Source of the DNA: Solirubrobacteraceae bacterium | GTDB taxonomy: Bacteria > Actinomycetota > Thermoleophilia > Solirubrobacterales > Solirubrobacteraceae | Assembly (NCBI GenBank): GCA_025455895.1 | Contig: JALOLQ010000109.1 | Coordinates: forward strand, 1 to 5,769 | Direction: 5' to 3' | Length of the DNA: 5,769 nucleotides | Part shown: positions 5,129-5,769 of the stretch, one piece after another | How positions within the stretch are numbered: the stretch's first letter is position 1 | Layout of the letters: every line of letters begins with the position of its first letter | Notes under the pieces: generated by a model | Seen by the model: only the letters and a program-made list of their open reading frames with translations | The model's database searches: none | Told to the model about the DNA's origin: nothing | Program-made: the position numbers and the translations under genes

Positions 5129-5749
5129 ATGCCCGGCCGCCTGATCACGATCGAGGGCCTCGACGGCGCCGGCAAGACGACGCTCGCCGCCGGCCTGGCC
5201 GAGGTGCTCGAGGCGCGCGGCGTGCCGGTGCGCGCGCTGCGCGAGCCCGGCGGGGTGGAGCTCTCCGAGCGGCTGCGCGAGCTCGTGAAGGACCCGGCGC
5301 TCACCGTCGGCGCGCGCGCCGAGGCGCTCGTCTACGCGGCCGCGCGGGCGCAGCTCGTCGAGGAGCTGCTCGCGCCCGCGCTGGCCGCGGGCGAGTGGGT
5401 GCTGCTCGACCGGTTCGTGGACTCCTCGCTCGCCTACCAGGGCGGCGGCCGCGGCCTGGGAATCGACGCGATCGCCGAGCTGAACCGGTTCGGCACCGGC
5501 GGCCTCACGCCCGATCGCACGCTCTACCTGCGGATCGACCCGCAGGACGGCCGCGCGCGCCAGGCCGGCCGCGGCGAGGCCGCCGACCGCCTCGAGCGCG
5601 AGGACGACACGTTCTTCGCCGCGATCGCGCTCGCCTACGAGCAGCTCGCCGCGCTCGAGCCCGAGCGCGTGCGCGAGATCGACGCCGCCCAGTCGCCCGA
5701 GGCCGTGCTCGCCGACGCGATCGGCGAGATCAGCGACCTGCTGCGCTGA
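5129..5749 (+). CDS. tmk: Thymidylate kinase (dTMP kinase)
   Basis: 206 residues, the normal length for a bacterial dTMP kinase, which phosphorylates dTMP to dTDP with ATP in the cytoplasm. Motifs in order: P-loop EGLDGAGKTT (9-18), REPGG (38-42), DRF (94-96, the DRX motif), SSLAYQGG (99-106, the TMP-binding SxAYQG motif) and a LID region around 141-158 (RARQAGRGEAADRLERE) with several Arg residues. A P-loop without a basic residue combined with Arg residues in the LID is the bacterial type II pattern. The protein is complete and no key residue is missing. The ATG at 5129 is supported by the -10 element upstream and by the short MPGRLITIEG start typical of the family. tmk is commonly next to holB in bacteria, usually in the same direction; here the two are divergent over 35 bp. 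The stop is followed by only 20 bases of window, so downstream partners are unknown. Confidence 0.95.
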   Translation: MPGRLITIEGLDGAGKTTLAAGLAEVLEARGVPVRALREPGGVELSERLRELVKDPALTVGARAEALVYAAARAQLVEELLAPALAAGEWVLLDRFVDSSLAYQGGGRGLGIDAIAELNRFGTGGLTPDRTLYLRIDPQDGRARQAGRGEAADRLEREDDTFFAAIALAYEQLAALEPERVREIDAAQSPEAVLADAIGEISDLLR

Positions 5750-5769
5750 ACCGCCCGCCCGGTCTGCGC

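Noticed and set aside
4104..5129. 341-codon + strand frame opposite holB
   Set aside because: Low-complexity Arg/Ala/Gly product, fully antisense to holB; a GC-driven shadow.
3958..5304. 448-codon minus-strand frame across holB and the start of tmk
   Set aside because: It is out of frame with the clearly recognisable delta' motifs and is dominated by Arg/Ala; it also covers the divergent promoter region and part of tmk antisense.
3987..5749. holB and tmk as a single operon
   Set aside because: They are on opposite strands and diverge from a 35-bp gap, so they cannot share a transcript.
1..5769. tRNA, rRNA, CRISPR arrays, insertion sequences, phage lysis cassette
   Set aside because: No cloverleaf, rRNA-like stretch, regularly spaced repeats, transposase or endolysin was seen. 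The 'holin' domain is part of a phosphodiesterase fusion in a housekeeping setting and does not indicate a prophage.

Overview
The window is very GC-rich (roughly three quarters G+C by eye, with almost all third codon positions G or C). It carries chromosomal housekeeping genes next to a small toxin-antitoxin cassette. The composition, the TANNNT-type -10 elements placed directly before start codons, and the protein families point to a high-GC actinobacterium. A Thermoleophilia/Solirubrobacterales-like lineage is my best guess; this is inference, as there is no rRNA or other strong taxonomic marker here.

Layout, left to right. (1) The C-terminal end of a small DUF7144-like membrane protein on the + strand, followed by a near-perfect terminator hairpin. 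(2) A nine-helix DMT/NIPA-like transporter on the + strand. (3) Convergent with it and overlapping its 3' end by 77 bp, a 684-residue minus-strand protein that joins a four-helix 'phage holin family 4'-type membrane domain to an alkaline-phosphatase-superfamily phosphodiesterase domain. (4) A minus-strand type II toxin-antitoxin pair: a ribbon-helix-helix antitoxin and a PIN-domain (VapC-like) RNase. (5) The DNA polymerase III delta' subunit gene (holB), minus strand, ending 16 bp before the antitoxin start. (6) Divergent from holB across only 35 bp, thymidylate kinase (tmk) on the + strand, complete. The last 20 bases hold no recognisable gene.

How the parts fit. tmk (dTDP for DNA synthesis) and holB (clamp loader) are DNA-replication genes that are often neighbours in bacteria; here they are head to head. 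The toxin-antitoxin cassette sits directly behind holB. It has its own promoter inside a perfect inverted repeat that overlaps both the holB stop codon and the antitoxin start codon. The repeat is a good candidate for the antitoxin's autoregulatory operator.

The most interesting signals are regulatory. All five genes that should head a transcription unit have a TANNNT hexamer ending 6-10 bp before the start codon and no Shine-Dalgarno sequence, which suggests leaderless (or nearly leaderless) mRNAs as the rule here. The holin-like/phosphodiesterase fusion is the least understood protein. No CRISPR array, tRNA, rRNA, insertion sequence or phage module is visible, and I see no convincing new multi-gene system beyond the toxin-antitoxin locus.
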